Shown: positions 34,527 to 43,273 of the stretch, piece by piece
How positions within the stretch are numbered: position 1 is the stretch's first letter
Layout of the letters: the number at the start of each line of letters is the position of its first letter
DNA from: Actinoplanes sp. TBRC 11911
GTDB taxonomy: Bacteria > Actinomycetota > Actinomycetes > Mycobacteriales > Micromonosporaceae
DNA: 64,000 nt
Direction of reading: 5' to 3'
Assembly (NCBI RefSeq): GCF_012933445.1
Contig: NZ_JABBNC010000014.1
Span: forward strand, 147,288 to 211,287
Notes under the pieces: generated by a model
Told to the model about the DNA's origin: nothing
The model's input: only the letters and a program-made list of their open reading frames with translations
Databases searched by the model: none
Program-made: the position numbers and the translations under genes

Positions 34527-34650
34527 CACTCGGGTGCGGGAAGTATTGCACACCACACCGATTTCACCAGGTCCGGGTTTCCCCTGGTGGCATTCGCGCC
34601 ACGATGATGGAGCCGTTTCCATCACCGCTTTTCACCTCGGGGGACCCGCC

Positions 34651-34974
34651 ATGACCACCCAGCCGCCCGCCGCCGTCCAAGCCGCGCTGGACGCCGCCAA
34701 CGCCAACGACACCAAAGCCTTCCTGGCCTGCTTCCCGGCCGACGGCGTGGTCGACGACTGGGGCCGCGAGTTCCGCGGCCACGACCGGATCCGCGGCTGG
34801 AGCGACGGCGAGTTCATCGGCGTGAAGGTGAGCCTGCGGGTCACCGACGTGCAGATCAACGGCGACGACGTGGTGGTGACCGCCCAGGTCGGCGGCGACG
34901 GCTTCAACGGCGAGTCGCACTTCACCTTCCGTGTGGCGGGCGACCAGGTCAGCCGCATGACCATCCGGGCCTGA
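34651..34974 (+). CDS. NTF2-like (SnoaL-type) small protein
   Basis: A 107-residue protein with a SnoaL-like/NTF2 fold: an N-terminal helix (VQAALDAANANDTKAFLACF), then ADDGVV-type beta start (PADGVVDDWGREFRGHDRIR) and a curved sheet ending in GESHFTFRVAGDQVSRMTIR. Family members bind small molecules or catalyse isomerisations; nothing identifies the ligand here. It begins at ATG 34651 after GGGGGAC and is followed after 1 bp by a membrane protein gene, probably in one transcript. Confidence 0.75.
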   Translation: MTTQPPAAVQAALDAANANDTKAFLACFPADGVVDDWGREFRGHDRIRGWSDGEFIGVKVSLRVTDVQINGDDVVVTAQVGGDGFNGESHFTFRVAGDQVSRMTIRA

Positions 34975-34975
34975 G

Positions 34976-35581
34976 GTGCGCCTTCCCCGGTTACTGCTGG
35001 CCGGCGTGCTGCTGTTCACGGCGGTCCTGCTGCTGACGGCGTTGTTCGCGCAGCCCCCGTTCCGGTCGGTGGGCGTAACCGCGTTCGCGGTCTTCACCCC
35101 GCTGTGGCTCGCGGTCGCGGTCGTCAACGCGGCCATGGGCGTGTACGCGGCGGGCTACCGGCCCGCCGAGGAATCTGTCGTGCTGGCCCCCGTGTTCGGC
35201 GTGCCCGCGCTGATCGCGGGCCTGGTCTGGTGGTGGACGTGGGACCGCTGGCACGGCGGCCCGCTCATCGGCGCGGGCCGCGCTCCGGCGATCCTCGGTG
35301 CCGGCATGGCCCTGTGGCTGGCGATCACGCTGCTGGCGGGCCTGCTGGTGCCGAATGCCACGGCGGCGGCCGCCCTGCGGGTCGCCGCCGTGCTGTTCGT
35401 CCCGCTGTGGCTCGCCCTCACCGTCGTCAATCTGCTGATCGGCGTGTTCGCCGCCGGTTACTCGGCAGCCGAGGAGATCCCGGTCCTGCTGCTGAACCTG
35501 TTGCCGCCGGTGGCGGTGGCCGGTGCGGCCGCGGTGGCGGTTGGCCGCTCACCGCGGCGCGACGCGGTCGCCGCCCCTTAG
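34976..35581 (+). CDS. Membrane protein of unknown function with internal repeat
   Basis: A 201-residue hydrophobic protein from GTG 34976 with about six transmembrane segments. The two halves are related: VFTPLWLAVAVVNAAMGVYA plus AGYRPAEES recurs as LFVPLWLALTVVNLLIGVFA plus AGYSAAEEI, so the protein arose by internal duplication of a three-helix unit. I recognise no named family. It is one base downstream of the NTF2-like gene. Confidence 0.7.
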   Translation: MRLPRLLLAGVLLFTAVLLLTALFAQPPFRSVGVTAFAVFTPLWLAVAVVNAAMGVYAAGYRPAEESVVLAPVFGVPALIAGLVWWWTWDRWHGGPLIGAGRAPAILGAGMALWLAITLLAGLLVPNATAAAALRVAAVLFVPLWLALTVVNLLIGVFAAGYSAAEEIPVLLLNLLPPVAVAGAAAVAVGRSPRRDAVAAP

Positions 35582-35588
35582 CGCACGG

Positions 35589-36134
35589 TCAGTCGAACAG
35601 TTCGTCGACGGTGATGGAGAACGGGAACGGGAACGAGGATTTCAACGTCTGCCCGGCGACCGCGACCGCGTGCTCGAAGTAGCGGTCGCCCTGCAGTCGC
35701 TGTAACCGCACGACCGCCGGCTCCAGCTCGACCGTGAGGAACCAGCCGATGCCGGCGGCGGCGTACAGGTGCGCCTTGAGCACGCGGTCGATCAATTCGG
35801 TGGTGGGGGAGATGACCTCGCCGAGCAGGATCACGTCGGACACGTCGGTGACGTCTTCGTTCTGGCGTTTGTCCACCGCGACGACATCCGGTATCACGAT
35901 GGTGTCAGCGGTCAGGCGTACCCACACGTTACCGACCGCGTGAAGGCCGGCTTTTCGCGCCGCGCGCATGGTGCCGAAGACCAGGGGCGCGAGGGCGATC
36001 TGATGGCAGTTGTCCGGCCAAGGGCTGACGAGGAGATTGCCGTTGATCAGTTCGACCCGGTTGATGCCGGTGTCGAGGCCCAGGTAATCGGCTTCCGCCC
36101 AAGGCCCGAAGTGCTCCGTGATGGTGGTGGTCAC
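35589..36134 (-). CDS. Uma2 family protein, copy C
   Basis: About 181 residues from GTG 36134; a longer frame would need a TTG at 36170 next to the upstream stop. Family blocks are WAEADYLGLDTGINRVELIN, IPDVVAVDKR (Asp), LLGEVISPTTELID (Glu) and AHLYAAAGIGWFLTVELEP. It resembles the neighbouring copy D more than copies A and B. It lies just downstream of copy D in the same direction with a 32-bp gap. The role of these nuclease-fold proteins is unknown. Confidence 0.83.
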   Translation of the reverse strand: MTTTITEHFGPWAEADYLGLDTGINRVELINGNLLVSPWPDNCHQIALAPLVFGTMRAARKAGLHAVGNVWVRLTADTIVIPDVVAVDKRQNEDVTDVSDVILLGEVISPTTELIDRVLKAHLYAAAGIGWFLTVELEPAVVRLQRLQGDRYFEHAVAVAGQTLKSSFPFPFSITVDELFD

Positions 36135-36166
36135 TAGAACATTATCAAGAGACCAGATGTCACTGG

Positions 36167-36739
36167 TCAATCCCCGGCGAAGTCCAGCAGATGCTCAGTG
36201 CTGATCTCGACCGGAAAGGGCAGGTCGGTGATCAGTGTTTCGCCGTACTCGGCAAAGGCGTGCTCGACATACTTCGTGTCTTCGAGGCGAAGCAGTCGCA
36301 GGAAGATGCTCTGGTAAGTCCCATGATCCGGCTCGACAAGCAGGTACCAGCCGATGCCCGCCTCGGCGTAGAGCAATTTCTTGAAGCGGCGGTCGGCGGT
36401 CGCGTTGCTCGGCGAGGTGATTTCGGCGACCATGACGACGTCGGCGGCTTCGGTCCGAGTTCCGGGCTTGCTCGGCCGTCTCACCGTGATATCTGGCGAG
36501 ACCAGCCGGTCGGGCCCGAGGCGCACGTTGCCTGCCTGTGTGACGCAGAGCTTCGCCGCGCTTGCCGGCGGTCGCAGGATGGTCGTCAGTAGGTACGAAA
36601 TTTCCTGATGCTCGTTCGTTGGTGCCGGACTCACCCACAGTCCCCCGTCGATCAGTTCGATTCGGCTGTTTGTCTCGTCGAGCGCGAGATATTCGGCCTC
36701 GGTCCACGGATCCGGGTGGTTGAAGTCCGCCTTTGTCAT
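36167..36739 (-). CDS. Uma2 family protein, copy D
   Basis: About 190 residues from ATG 36739 (ATG 36763 is an alternative). Opening WTEAEYLALDETNSRIELID, catalytic-region blocks VSPDITVRRP (Asp) and MVAEITSPSNATAD (Glu), and KKLLYAEAGIGWYLLVEPDH. Together with copies A-C, the window has four Uma2 genes within 19 kb. Slightly lower GC in parts (for example around 36560-36760) than the neighbours may mean horizontal acquisition of the C/D pair. Confidence 0.85.
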   Translation of the reverse strand: MTKADFNHPDPWTEAEYLALDETNSRIELIDGGLWVSPAPTNEHQEISYLLTTILRPPASAAKLCVTQAGNVRLGPDRLVSPDITVRRPSKPGTRTEAADVVMVAEITSPSNATADRRFKKLLYAEAGIGWYLLVEPDHGTYQSIFLRLLRLEDTKYVEHAFAEYGETLITDLPFPVEISTEHLLDFAGD

Positions 36740-36863
36740 GGTCAGAGTGTCGCACGCGGTCATGCCGAAAAGTGTCTCATGCCTAGTTGGCGCTGAGCAA
36801 CCCGGATTGTGACAGTACGTTTCGGGCATTGTTCGGTGCGTGGCTGGTACGTAATGTGCGGGC

Positions 36864-38351
36864 ATGATTCGTATCGCGCACTGGATCGGCGGCGGCGAGG
36901 TCGCCGGCGCCTCGGGCCGGGTCGGGCCCGTCTTCAATCCGGCCGCCGGTGAGCAGACCGCCGAGGTCGCCCTGGCCTCGGCCGCCGAGGTGGGCCACGC
37001 CGTCGCGGTCGCGAAGGAGGCCGGCAAGGCCTGGCGCGCCACCTCGCTGTCGCGCCGCTCCGCGGTCATGTTCAAGTTCCGGGAGCTGCTCGCCGCCCGC
37101 GAGGGGGAGCTCGCCGCGATCATCACGAGCGAGCACGGCAAGGTGCTCGCCGACGCCGCCGGGGAGATCGCCCGCGGGCTGGAGAACGCCGAGTTCGCCA
37201 CCGGCATCCCGCACCTGATGAAGGGCTCCTATTCGGAGCAGGCCGCCACCGGTGTCGACGTCTACTCGATCCGCCAGCCGCTCGGCGTGGTCGCCGGCAT
37301 CACCCCGTTCAACTTCCCGGCGATGGTTCCACTGTGGATGTGCGCCACCGCCATCGCGGCCGGGAACGCCTTCGTGCTCAAGCCGAGCGAGAAGGATCCG
37401 TCGGCGTCGATCTTCCTGGCGCGGCTGTGGCGCGAGGCCGGGCTGCCCGACGGCGTATTCACCGTCGTCAACGGCGATGTGGAGGCGGTCGACGCGCTGC
37501 TGACCCATCCGGACATCGCCGCGGTCAGCTTCGTCGGGTCCACCCCGGTGGCCCGGCACGTGTACGAGACCGGCACCGCGCACGGCAAGCGGGTGCAGGC
37601 TCTGGGCGGTGCCAAGAACCACATGGTGGTGCTGCCGGACGCCGAGCTGGACGCCGCCGCGGACGCCGCGGTCAGTGCCGCCTACGGCTCGGCGGGGGAG
37701 CGGTGCATGGCCGTCTCGGTGGTCGTGGCCGTCGGCGACGTGGCCGATCCGCTGGTCGACGCGATCGCGGCCCGGCTGCCGAAACTGAAGATCGGCGCGG
37801 GTGCCGACCCGGAGTCGCAGATGGGCCCGCTGATCACCGCCGAGCACCGCGAGCGGGTCACCGGCTACATCGAGGCCGGCGCCCGCAGCGGGGCGACCGT
37901 GGTCGCCGACGGCCGGGACGCGGACCTGCCGGCCCACGGCTACTTCCTGGGCGTCACGCTGCTCGACAACGTCACCCCGGACATGGCCGTCTACACCGAC
38001 GAGATCTTCGGCCCGGTGCTGTGCGTGCTGCGCGCCAGGACGTACGCCGAAGCGGTCGAACTGATCAACAACAATGAATATGGAAACGGCACCGCGATCT
38101 TCACACGGGACGGCGGGGCGGCCCGGCGCTTCCAATTCGACGTGGCAGCGGGCATGGTCGGGGTGAACGTGCCGATCCCGGTGCCGGTCGCCTACTACTC
38201 GTTCGGTGGCTGGAAGGCCTCGTTGTTCGGCGACACGCACATGTACGGCCCGGACGGCATCCACTTCTACACCCGCACCAAGGTCGTGACGTCACGGTGG
38301 CCCGACCCGGGCACCTCCACCGTGGATCTTGGCTTCCCGCAGACCCGATAA
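36864..38351 (+). CDS. mmsA: Methylmalonate-semialdehyde dehydrogenase (CoA-acylating)
   Basis: A 495-residue ALDH-superfamily enzyme. IAHWIGGGEVAGASGRVGPV at the start, PFNFPAMVPLWMCATAIAAG at the cofactor site, ALGGAKNHMVVLPDAELDAA where other ALDHs have the general-base Glu, and GSAGERCMAVS with the catalytic Cys are specific for the MmsA/IolA branch, which forms propionyl-CoA or acetyl-CoA from (methyl)malonate semialdehyde without a water-activating Glu. It functions in valine, beta-alanine or inositol breakdown; here it heads the polyamine/amino-acid catabolic genes. A terminator hairpin follows, so it is probably a separate transcript. Confidence 0.93.
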   Translation: MIRIAHWIGGGEVAGASGRVGPVFNPAAGEQTAEVALASAAEVGHAVAVAKEAGKAWRATSLSRRSAVMFKFRELLAAREGELAAIITSEHGKVLADAAGEIARGLENAEFATGIPHLMKGSYSEQAATGVDVYSIRQPLGVVAGITPFNFPAMVPLWMCATAIAAGNAFVLKPSEKDPSASIFLARLWREAGLPDGVFTVVNGDVEAVDALLTHPDIAAVSFVGSTPVARHVYETGTAHGKRVQALGGAKNHMVVLPDAELDAAADAAVSAAYGSAGERCMAVSVVVAVGDVADPLVDAIAARLPKLKIGAGADPESQMGPLITAEHRERVTGYIEAGARSGATVVADGRDADLPAHGYFLGVTLLDNVTPDMAVYTDEIFGPVLCVLRARTYAEAVELINNNEYGNGTAIFTRDGGAARRFQFDVAAGMVGVNVPIPVPVAYYSFGGWKASLFGDTHMYGPDGIHFYTRTKVVTSRWPDPGTSTVDLGFPQTR

Positions 38352-38363
38352 CGAAGCCCCGCG

Positions 38364-38400
38364 ACCCCCGGCGTACGCGCGAATGCGTACGTCCGGGGGT
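38364..38400 (+). terminator. Strong hairpin after mmsA
   Basis: Arms ACCCCCGG-CGTACGC and GCGTACG-T-CCGGGGGT form a 15-bp stem with a single bulged base and a 6-base loop, 12 bp after the stop, followed by TGTTG. Confidence 0.75.
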
Positions 38401-38536
38401 TGTTGCGCCTCTGATTCCGTTTCGCTTCGGGAAAATCCTTTCGGATTCCCTTGTCTTCCGTCCTCACTTTGTGTCAAGGTCTCGCAGATCGTTACATGTG
38501 GGAGCTGTCACAGGCTGGGAGCGGGAGGTCCGATCG

Positions 38537-39967
38537 GTGATTGCCGCTTTGCCCGTGTTGCGCAACTTTGTCGGTGGACAACACACCGATACGTCGGAGG
38601 GCGCCACCACACCGGTAATCGATCCGGCCACGGGCGACGCGTATGCTCTCGCGCCCTTGAGCTCGAAGCAGGATGTCGACGCCGCGATGACCGCGGCCGA
38701 GGCCGGTTTCGAGATCTGGCGCGACACGACACCGGCCGAACGGCAGCGCGCGCTGCTGCGCCTGGCCGACGCGGTCGAGGCCCGGGCCGGCGAGATCGTC
38801 GCGGCGGAATGCCGTAACACCGGCAAACCGGTCGAGGCCACCCATCGCGAGGAAATGGGACCGCTGCTCGACGAGCTGCGCTTCTTCGCGGGCGCCGCGC
38901 GGATGCTCGAGGGCAAGTCGGCCGGGGAATACCTGCGCGACCACACCTCCTACGTGCGGCGCGAGCCGATCGGCGTGTGCGCGCAGATCACCCCGTGGAA
39001 CTACCCGATGGTGATGGCGGTCTGGAAGTTCGCGCCGGCGATCGCGGCCGGCAACGCGGTGGTGCTCAAGCCGGCCGACACCACCCCGGTGACCACGCTG
39101 CTGCTCGCCGAGATCGCCGCCGAGTTCCTGCCGCCGGGCGTGCTGAACGTGGTCTGCGGGGACCGCGACACCGGCCGGCAGATCGTCGCCCACCCGGCGC
39201 CCGAGCTGGTCTCGATCACCGGCTCGACGCGGGCCGGCACGGAGGTCGCCATCGCGGCCGCCGCCGACCTCAAGCGCACCCACCTCGAACTCGGCGGCAA
39301 GGCGCCGGTCATCGTCTTCGAGGACGCCGACATCGAGGCCACCGCCGCCGCGATCGCCGCCGCCGGATATTTCAACGCCGGGCAGGACTGCACCGCCGCG
39401 ACCCGGGTCCTGGTCCACTCGGCCGTCGCCGCGGACTTCACCGACGCCCTCGCGGCCGCCGCGCGCGCGACCAAGACCGGCAGCGACCCGGACGCGTTCT
39501 TCGGCCCGGTCAACAACGAGAACCAGCTCGCCCGGGTGCGCGGCTTCCTCGACCGCACACCGGCGCACGCGCGGATCGTGACCGGCGGCAACCGGGTCGG
39601 CGACCGCGGCTACTTCCTGGAGCCCACCGTTGTCGCGGGACTGGATCAGCGGGATGAGATGATCCAGGACGAGGTCTTCGGACCGGTCATCACGGTGCAG
39701 GAGGTCGACGGCGAGGACGAAGCCGTCCGCTGGGCGAACGACGTCCGATTCGGTCTGAGCGCCAGCGTCTGGACACAGAATCACGGCCGCGCGATGCGCG
39801 TCTCGCGGCGCCTCGACTTCGGTGCCGTCTGGATCAACACCCATCTGCCCTTCGTCTCGGAGATGCCGCACGGCGGGTTCGGCCACTCCGGCCACGGCAA
39901 AGACCTGTCCATGTACGGGTTCGAGGAATACACCCGCGTCAAACACGTCATGAGCTACCTCGGCTGA
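38537..39967 (+). CDS. Gamma-aminobutyraldehyde dehydrogenase-like aldehyde dehydrogenase
   Basis: A 476-residue ALDH from GTG 38537, with GGGAGG 8 bp upstream. Signature features: ITPWNYPMVMAVWKFAPAIA, HLELGGKAPVIVFEDADIEA (catalytic Glu), YFNAGQDCTAATRVLVHS (catalytic Cys) and GGFGHSGHGKDLSMYGFEEY, the last typical of PatD/YdcW aminobutyraldehyde dehydrogenases. The reaction would be NAD-dependent oxidation of 4-aminobutanal (from putrescine) to GABA. It is the first gene of a probable operon with the polyamine transporter (40001 onward, 33 bp downstream), supporting a putrescine role. Confidence 0.87.
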   Translation: MIAALPVLRNFVGGQHTDTSEGATTPVIDPATGDAYALAPLSSKQDVDAAMTAAEAGFEIWRDTTPAERQRALLRLADAVEARAGEIVAAECRNTGKPVEATHREEMGPLLDELRFFAGAARMLEGKSAGEYLRDHTSYVRREPIGVCAQITPWNYPMVMAVWKFAPAIAAGNAVVLKPADTTPVTTLLLAEIAAEFLPPGVLNVVCGDRDTGRQIVAHPAPELVSITGSTRAGTEVAIAAAADLKRTHLELGGKAPVIVFEDADIEATAAAIAAAGYFNAGQDCTAATRVLVHSAVAADFTDALAAAARATKTGSDPDAFFGPVNNENQLARVRGFLDRTPAHARIVTGGNRVGDRGYFLEPTVVAGLDQRDEMIQDEVFGPVITVQEVDGEDEAVRWANDVRFGLSASVWTQNHGRAMRVSRRLDFGAVWINTHLPFVSEMPHGGFGHSGHGKDLSMYGFEEYTRVKHVMSYLG

Positions 39968-40000
39968 CCCACCCCACACCGCGCGAAGAGGACCACCAAG

Positions 40001-41155
40001 ATGACCACCACCCCCCAGCACCTTGCCGGCAACGGCCGGACGGCGACCGGCGACCACCCGGCGATCCGGTTCGACGGCGTCGTGAAGAACTATCTCGCGC
40101 ATGGCGAGACCGTGGCGGCCGTCAAGCGTACGGACATGGAGATCGCTCAGGGTGAGTTCTTCTCCCTGCTCGGCCCGTCGGGGTGCGGCAAGACCACCAC
40201 CATGCGGATGATCGCCGGCTTCGAGGAGCCCACCGCCGGCAAGGTCTACCTGGACGGCCGCGACGTCACCGGCGTCACGCCGAACCGGCGCGACATCAAC
40301 ATGGTGTTCCAGTCGTACGCCCTCTTCCCGCACCTCAACGTGTTCCAGAACGTGGCGTTCGGGCTGGAGCGCAAGAAGGTCGCGCGCGACGAGATCCGCC
40401 GGCGGGTCGGCGAGATCCTGGAGATCGTCTCACTGTCCGGGATGGACAAGCGGGCGCCGCGCGAGATGTCCGGCGGCCAGCAGCAGCGGGTCGCGCTGGC
40501 CCGGGCGCTGGTGAACCGCCCGCGCGCGCTGCTGCTCGACGAGCCGCTCGGCGCCCTCGATCTCAAGCTGCGCCAGCAGATGCAGGTGGAGCTCAAGCGG
40601 ATCCAGCGCGAGGTCGGCATCACCTTCGTCTACGTCACCCACGACCAGGGTGAGGCGCTGACCATGTCCGACCGGATCGCGGTGATGAACGCCGGCGTGA
40701 TCGAGCAGCTCGGTTCGCCGCGCGAGATCTACGAGAAGCCGGCGTCGCGGTTCGTGGCCGGCTTCATCGGCACGTCGAACATTGTGGACGGTCACGTCGA
40801 GCGGATCGAGGGCGGACTGGCCCTGCTGAATTACTCCACACAGGACCGCGTGGTATGCCCCGTACCCGGTGCGGTGCGGCGTGGCGACAAACTCGAGGTC
40901 TCGGTCCGTCCAGAGAAGATCGATTTGCACCGAGGTGTACCCCCCGTTACCGCAACCGGCGGCAGCGTTCTCTCCGGGATCGTCAATGAGGTCGTTTATC
41001 ACGGAACTTCGACCAATTACACCGTAGCCACAGCGGCCGGGGCCGACTTTACTGTCTTCGATCAAAACGCGGCCAACGCCGACGATCTTGCGGATCGCGG
41101 CGACCGCGTCTACCTGACCTGGGCCCCCCAGCACTCATATCTGATCGGAGTCTGA
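40001..41155 (+). CDS. potA: Spermidine/putrescine ABC transporter ATP-binding protein
   Basis: A 384-residue ATPase: Walker A GPSGCGKTT (about residue 59), Q-loop, signature SGGQQQRVAL, Walker B LLLDEPLGALDLKLRQ, His-loop YVTHDQGEAL and a C-terminal TOBE domain (about 285-380). The FQSYALFPHLNVFQNVAFGL segment is typical of the PotA/MalK group. Context with a PotD-type binding protein and two PotB/PotC permeases fixes the assignment to polyamine uptake. Its TGA overlaps the ATG of the binding protein gene by one base. Confidence 0.92.
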   Translation: MTTTPQHLAGNGRTATGDHPAIRFDGVVKNYLAHGETVAAVKRTDMEIAQGEFFSLLGPSGCGKTTTMRMIAGFEEPTAGKVYLDGRDVTGVTPNRRDINMVFQSYALFPHLNVFQNVAFGLERKKVARDEIRRRVGEILEIVSLSGMDKRAPREMSGGQQQRVALARALVNRPRALLLDEPLGALDLKLRQQMQVELKRIQREVGITFVYVTHDQGEALTMSDRIAVMNAGVIEQLGSPREIYEKPASRFVAGFIGTSNIVDGHVERIEGGLALLNYSTQDRVVCPVPGAVRRGDKLEVSVRPEKIDLHRGVPPVTATGGSVLSGIVNEVVYHGTSTNYTVATAAGADFTVFDQNAANADDLADRGDRVYLTWAPQHSYLIGV

Positions 41156-42408
41156 TGTCTGCGTCGAATATTCCCGACCCCTCCCTGGTTCGTGGCCTGT
41201 CCCAGCGCCGGCTAGGCCGGCGGGACGCGCTTCGGATGTCCGGGCTATCGGCGCTCGGCATGGCGTTGGCGGCCTGCGGCGTCCAAGGCAAGGGCACCAA
41301 GGCGCCGGCGAGCGCCGCGCCCGACGCCGTCCAGCAGTACTGGTCCGACAAGAAGCAGAACAACCTGGTGCGCTTCGCGAACTGGCCGCTCTACATGGAC
41401 CCGAAGCAGCCGGAGCTGAAAGCGTTCAAGGCGAAGACCGGCATCAACTTCACCTACAAAGAGGTGATCCAGGAGATGGGTTCCTGGTTCGCCAAGGTGC
41501 AGCCGCAGCTGTCGGCCGGCCAGGACATCGGGTACGACCTGATGGTCATCACCAACAGCTTCCAGTTCTCGCAGTTCCGCGACTCGGGCTTCCTCGCGCC
41601 GCTGGACCACGCGAAGCTGCCCAACTTCGCCAAGTTCGCCGGCGACGCCTACAAGAAGGAGGCGTTCGACCCGGGCAACCAGTACAGCATTCCGTGGGCG
41701 TCCGGCATCACCGGCATCGCGTACGACCGCACCAAGACCGGCCGTGACATCACCAAGCTGGCCGACCTGTGGGACCCGAAGTTCAAGGGCAAGGTCGGCA
41801 TGATGTCCGACGTCCAGGAACTGGGGAACTTCGGCCTGATGGCGGTCGGCGCCAACCCGGACAAGTCGTCGGCGTCGGACTGGGAGAAGGCGGCGAAAAA
41901 GCTCCAGGACCAGAAGGACGCCGGCATCGTCCGCAAGTACTACGACCAGGGCTACATCGACGCGCTCGGCTCGGGCGAGGTCTGGCTCACCCAGGCGTGG
42001 TCCGGCGACATCTACCAGAAGAACCTCTCCGAGCACCGGGACCTCAAGTTTGTGATCCCGGAGGAGGGCGGCACGATCTGGACCGACAACATGACGATCC
42101 CGATCACCGCGAAGAACCCGGTCGACGCGATCACGCTGATGGACTTCTTCTACGAGGTGCCCAACGCGGCCTCGCTCGCGGAGTACATCAACTACGTCTG
42201 CCCGGTCCCGAACGCCCAGGCGGAGATGCGCAAGGAAGCGGCGAAGCTCTCCGGCGAGGACAAGACCGACCTGCTGGCGCTGGCGAGCAGCCCGCTGGTG
42301 TTCCCGGCCCAGGCCGCCTACGCCAACCTGCACTACTACGTCGCCTTCGAGTCGGTCGCCGAGCAGCAGCAGTTCCAGAAAACATTCGACCCCATCGTGC
42401 TGGGATAA
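41155..42408 (+). CDS. potD: Spermidine/putrescine ABC transporter substrate-binding lipoprotein
   Basis: A 417-residue binding protein. Twin arginines (RRLGRRDALRMSG) and a lipobox (ALAACGV) mark Tat export and lipid anchoring. The fold opens with NNLVRFANWPLYMDPKQ and contains YDLMVITNSFQFSQFRDSG, the PotD/PotF family's acidic polyamine contact region, and VWLTQAWSGDIYQKN. Gene order ATPase, binding protein, two permeases, oxidase and 1-bp gaps or overlaps imply one transcript. Whether putrescine or spermidine is preferred cannot be decided here. Confidence 0.9.
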   Translation: MSASNIPDPSLVRGLSQRRLGRRDALRMSGLSALGMALAACGVQGKGTKAPASAAPDAVQQYWSDKKQNNLVRFANWPLYMDPKQPELKAFKAKTGINFTYKEVIQEMGSWFAKVQPQLSAGQDIGYDLMVITNSFQFSQFRDSGFLAPLDHAKLPNFAKFAGDAYKKEAFDPGNQYSIPWASGITGIAYDRTKTGRDITKLADLWDPKFKGKVGMMSDVQELGNFGLMAVGANPDKSSASDWEKAAKKLQDQKDAGIVRKYYDQGYIDALGSGEVWLTQAWSGDIYQKNLSEHRDLKFVIPEEGGTIWTDNMTIPITAKNPVDAITLMDFFYEVPNAASLAEYINYVCPVPNAQAEMRKEAAKLSGEDKTDLLALASSPLVFPAQAAYANLHYYVAFESVAEQQQFQKTFDPIVLG

Positions 42409-42409
42409 C

Positions 42410-43273
42410 ATGAGCCGTCTCAAGCGCACGATCGCCCCGTACCTGCTGGTCTTACCCGGCGGGATCTGGCTGATCGTCTTCTTCGCCATCCCGATGATCA
42501 CCATGCTGTCGCTGTCCCTGCAGGAGGGCGACATCGTCAACGGGTACACGTTCACCGGTCACTGGCAGACCTATGTGGACGCCCTCGACGACTACCGGAC
42601 GCAGCTGATCCGCTCGCTCATCTACGGCGCCATCGCGACGATCATCCTGATCGCGCTGGCGTTCCCGATGGCGTACTGGATCGCCTTCTACGGTGGCCGC
42701 CGCAAGGCCACGTACCTCTTCCTGGTGTTGCTGCCGTTCTTCGTGTCGTTCGTGCTGCGGACGATCTCGTGGCGGCAGATCCTCACCGACGACGGGCCGG
42801 TGCTGTCGCCGTTGAAGAGCGCCGGGCTGGTGCCCGAGTCGTTCCACATACTCGGCACACCCACCGCGGTGATCTTCGGCCTGGTCTACAACTTCCTGCC
42901 GTTCATGGTTCTCCCGATCTACGTGGCGCTCGAGCGCATCGACCCACGCGTGGTGGAGGCCGCACGGGACCTGTACGCCGATCCGGCGACCGCGTTCCGC
43001 AAGGTGGTGTTCCCGCTCGCGCTGCCCGGTGTCTTCGCCGGCGTGCTGATGACGTTCGTGCCGACCAGCTCGGACTACGTCAACTCGACGGTGCTGGGCG
43101 GAACGGACACCACGATGATCGGCCAGGTGATCCAGGCGCAGTACCTGGCGAACTCCGATTACCCGACGGCCTCGGCGCTCTCCTTCGTGCTGATGGCGGT
43201 CCTGCTGATCGGGGTGTTCGCGTACGCGAAGGTGCTCGGCACGGAGGACGTCATGAAGGTGGCGGCGCGATGA
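42410..43273 (+). CDS. potB: Polyamine ABC transporter permease PotB-like
   Basis: A 287-residue permease with six helices (YLLVLPGGIWLIVFFAIPMI first). Conserved parts are FVLRTISWRQILTDDGPV and the EAA loop VVEAARDLYADPATAFRKVV. It starts 1 bp after the binding protein stop and its own stop overlaps the next start (ATGA). Confidence 0.9.
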   Translation: MSRLKRTIAPYLLVLPGGIWLIVFFAIPMITMLSLSLQEGDIVNGYTFTGHWQTYVDALDDYRTQLIRSLIYGAIATIILIALAFPMAYWIAFYGGRRKATYLFLVLLPFFVSFVLRTISWRQILTDDGPVLSPLKSAGLVPESFHILGTPTAVIFGLVYNFLPFMVLPIYVALERIDPRVVEAARDLYADPATAFRKVVFPLALPGVFAGVLMTFVPTSSDYVNSTVLGGTDTTMIGQVIQAQYLANSDYPTASALSFVLMAVLLIGVFAYAKVLGTEDVMKVAAR

